Positions 61,221 to 64,000 of a DNA stretch of 64,000 bases are shown one piece after another. The notes beneath the pieces are model-generated. The model worked only from the letters and a program-made list of their open reading frames with translations, ran no database searches and was not told the origin of the DNA. This DNA is from Azolla caroliniana (lineage: Eukaryota; Polypodiophyta). The DNA lies in NCBI GenBank assembly GCA_043228905.1, contig JBHGNT010000004.1, positions 25,668,001 to 25,732,000 on the forward strand, written 5' to 3'. Made by a program: the position numbers and the translations under genes. Position 1 is the stretch's first letter. Each line of letters starts with the position of its first letter.

Positions 61221-64000
61221 AATTATGAATACAAAATGTTCATTGTCTTTAGGACATTAAGAGCATAATTCAAACCAAATGAAGGTCAATTGAACTTTAT
61301 GCCCTTTATTGAAAAAAAATTATGATTTCAAGTCACCTCTCTAAGACTCCATGGGAAATTGGACACATACCATAAAAAACCTTAAAAAGCAATTATCTTT
61401 CATCCAATTGGGTTCAAGAATTCTGAAATGGTTTATTAGATGAACTGGTTAGAAATTAATGGTTGCATGATGCTTACTCCAGCCATTCAATGATCATTGT
61501 CCTAGGAAATTTGTGGTACCAGAGTAATCAGCACCAAGGGACAAAGGGAAGGGTAATCCCCATTAAGAGTGAACTCAAGGGAAGGAAGATAACAATGCAT
61601 GTGTCATGACCATGATTGTCAACATCATGTGTAAACTTTGATATGGAAGTGTATAATTTTGTGAAATCTAATCTAAGTGCATAGGACTAGTTATATTTTC
61701 TTTCCTAAAATCCTTCCTATATATGTTATTTATCCTCTGATTCCTCTCACATGAGGGCTCTTCTGACCTCCCAATCCTCTATGAGTCCGTTCATCTACTT
61801 CTCCAAGGTCCCACTTTCAATCTTTTGTTCCTCTAATCATCCTCTTGTTTGGGCTTCCCTTATTGCACTTGACTTCCCTGCATCTATACATATATGCACA
61901 TGACAATTCCTTTCATATTGTCCATTGTTGTGTTCATGTATATCCAAGCTCATTTCTCCAATCCATGATAGTTTGATCCACCTACAGAAGCTGATTTTTT
62001 CACAAGCCCTCATTGGGACAATATTTTGTCCACCTCCCCAAATCCATCCTTAAGACAATATTCGACTATTTCTATGGGAATTCTTAAGGCATTACAAATT
62101 TCATTGTTACGGGCACATTGCTACCAACGACTTACAGAATTGGATCCAAAGTAGAAAATAGGGTAATATTTGGTGGTATGGGACATCAATCTTTGTTCTT
62201 CTCCTTTACTCAAAGGTGATAAGTGTGGTCGAGCACCCTAAAACCATTGTTTTCCTAATGTAAGTAGAGTGGCTCGGGCTCTAGTTGAAGTTGTCATCGG
62301 TAAAAGAAGAAGAAGAAGAAGATAAGGCTCAAATAATAATATTTGGCCAATGATAACGAAAGAGCCAAGGGTTCAAACCTACAAAAGGCTATTGAAACAA
62401 AAAAATGATGCATACGTGATGATTTACAAAAGCGTTGGAGAAAAGCGTTCCATCATGTGCAAGAGCTTTGCATCATAGAACAAGTTCGATTGTGTTGAGT
62501 TCCAGAATCCACATGATAAATTTCAGTGAGTTCCATCATGGGTCTAATTAACATGACATTGAAAGGAACCCTAATGTTCGGTTCTCAAATGGCCACACCA
62601 AATTATTTTTCTTGGAGAATGGGGAAACTCTTCTTGCATAGAGGATAAGGTGAATTCAATGATTGTGGGTCAAAATGGAGAGTGCTAAATCATGAGGTTC
62701 AATTCTCGTGTCTCACCAAATTTTAGAGTTGCATCTCATGTTGTTGTTCAATGATCTATCGCATGTTGATCCACATAAAGTTGTTGCTAGGGGTGGGGGC
62801 AATGTCTTGAACTTGAGACCCAGTTCCTAATACCTCACGAAACCTATTAACGGCCCTACAATCGATGTCGAGCCTAGAAATCAAACCAATTTTCATAGCT
62901 CTCAAGCCCAAAAACCAAAGCACCCATTAAAAATTAAAATTCCTAAACTACTCCACACCCCTCAACTTATTTTATTCTATAACTACCCCCCATCCCTTAT
63001 CCACACACTCCTTAACATATATTTACGATTATATGTTAGGCCCTCTATCTAATATGCTACTTCTATAAGGAGGTCTTCAATGGATCCCTAGACCATAGCA
63101 TTGAAGGTTAGATATCCAATTGATACTTAACAAAGCATAACATTTAGGAGCTCATAAGAATCTGACATAGTGGACATCTTGAACTTCCACATGTTAAATC
63201 CCTTAGAGACTTAATATTTCCATTCATATATCAATATAGTCCCAAATGTATATAAAAACATGCTCATGTTGTCCCTTTTTTAGGAATGCCCATTATTACA
63301 TGACATTCGTTAATGCATAATAAATTGTAGCATGATAGGGACCCTTTACAAGAATTCTCATTTTGAAAATGCCTATGGTGCACCGAATTTTGAGTTGCTT
63401 TATGGTCCTCTCTCTAAGCCTTGTCAATAGGAGTCTTCCTCTCAGAGCCTTGTTAGTAGGAGTCCTCTTCACTAGGCCTTGTCAATAGGAGTCTTTGTCT
63501 GGGCCTTGTCAGTAGGAGTCTCAAGGCTTGGTTCCATTAATATGATCCATACAGTTGGTTAATACATAAATGAGGATACTTGCGCAACAATTCGAGACAA
63601 TCAACACACTCATATTCATGAAAGAATTTTAACTCAGAACACTAATATATTATTGCAATGAGTAGAAAATAATGATTGAGTAGATTAAGAAAAACGATTA
63701 CAATGTGTGAAAAGTAAAAAAGGAACGAGGACGAGAAGGCGATAAAACTTGCATTTACAATCCCCTTAGATTTAGTCAGTTGAGGAAAAGAAAGTAACCA
63801 AGAAGGCAATTATAAAACCTTGCAATTATAATAAAAATTAGATTAGGTTAAGGTAGACATGAGGACCAAATTCAATAAGATTGAAGACAAACAAGCGTGT
63901 ATGACTTGATGATCCTTTGCAACCCTCAAACACATTACATGGAAGACAATGTTTGAAATCCCTCTACCGAAAACCCACATTTAGAAAGAAGAAGAACCAC
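61221..64000. other. Intergenic region to the window end, no gene seen
   Basis: AT-rich non-coding DNA. It holds a short tandem repeat at 63417-63520 and an agaaga microsatellite near 62305. No ORF above background with recognisable features. Confidence 0.5.
63417..63520. repeat. Short tandem repeat (gccttgtcaataggagtct), four copies
   Basis: Four copies of gccttgt(c/t)a(a/g)taggagtc at about 63418, 63447, 63477 and 63503, separated by variable 8-15-base spacers. Confidence 0.75.

Noticed and set aside
62690-62725. B-box-like gaggttcaattctc
   Set aside because: Isolated match with no convincing A box; expected by chance in a window of this size.

Overview
The window is nuclear DNA from a land plant. 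Protein genes have GT-AG introns, intergenic DNA is long, AT-rich and full of retrotransposon debris, and every recognised family is a plant one: NPH3/NPY, PLS-class PPR, group C MAP kinase, MORC, ADP/ATP carrier, and a CCCH-LOTUS-RRM protein. The PPR gene has a very homogeneous PLS array in one long ORF, a style I associate with ferns and other seed-free plants. I lean towards a fern-like genome, but nothing here proves it.

Layout. 1-2.93 kb: NPH3/NPY-like gene on the minus strand, cut by the left edge. 3.14-3.49 kb: degenerate telomere-like minisatellite. 3.5-10.3 kb: gene-poor. 10.35-13.15 kb: PPR gene (minus). 13.2-20.1 kb: gene-poor with simple and tandem repeats. 20.13-21.50 kb: two-exon MAP kinase (plus). 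23.77-35.35 kb: MORC ATPase gene (minus), which I resolve into 20 coding exons. Its 6.55-kb first intron carries an inverted dimer of a Ty1/copia 5' end, a MITE-like insertion in one arm, and a probable solo LTR. 35.91-36.05 kb: possible small secreted peptide (plus), divergent from MORC. 36.5-42.2 kb: nested transposon block, with a LINE apparently inside Ty3/gypsy gag and foreign sequence inside the LINE. 44.86-46.88 kb: ADP/ATP carrier locus (minus) with several lesions. 47-53.9 kb: gene-poor, with a SINE-like sequence and a G-quadruplex candidate. 53.98-58.10 kb: CCCH/LOTUS/RRM gene (minus, seven exons). 58.1-64 kb: its upstream region, with GA/CT tracts and a GC-rich island holding five copies of a 16-bp palindrome, followed by non-LTR retrotransposon remnants.

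The genes are unrelated neighbours rather than a pathway: signalling and auxin polarity (NPY-like, MAPK), organelle RNA processing (PPR), silencing (MORC), mitochondrial transport (carrier) and RNA binding (CCCH/RRM). The most interesting structure is the hairpin-capable retrotransposon dimer inside the intron of a gene-silencing factor. The palindrome cluster upstream of the CCCH gene comes second. Exon boundaries were read by hand from splice dinucleotides, reading phase and family conservation; there is no transcript evidence.
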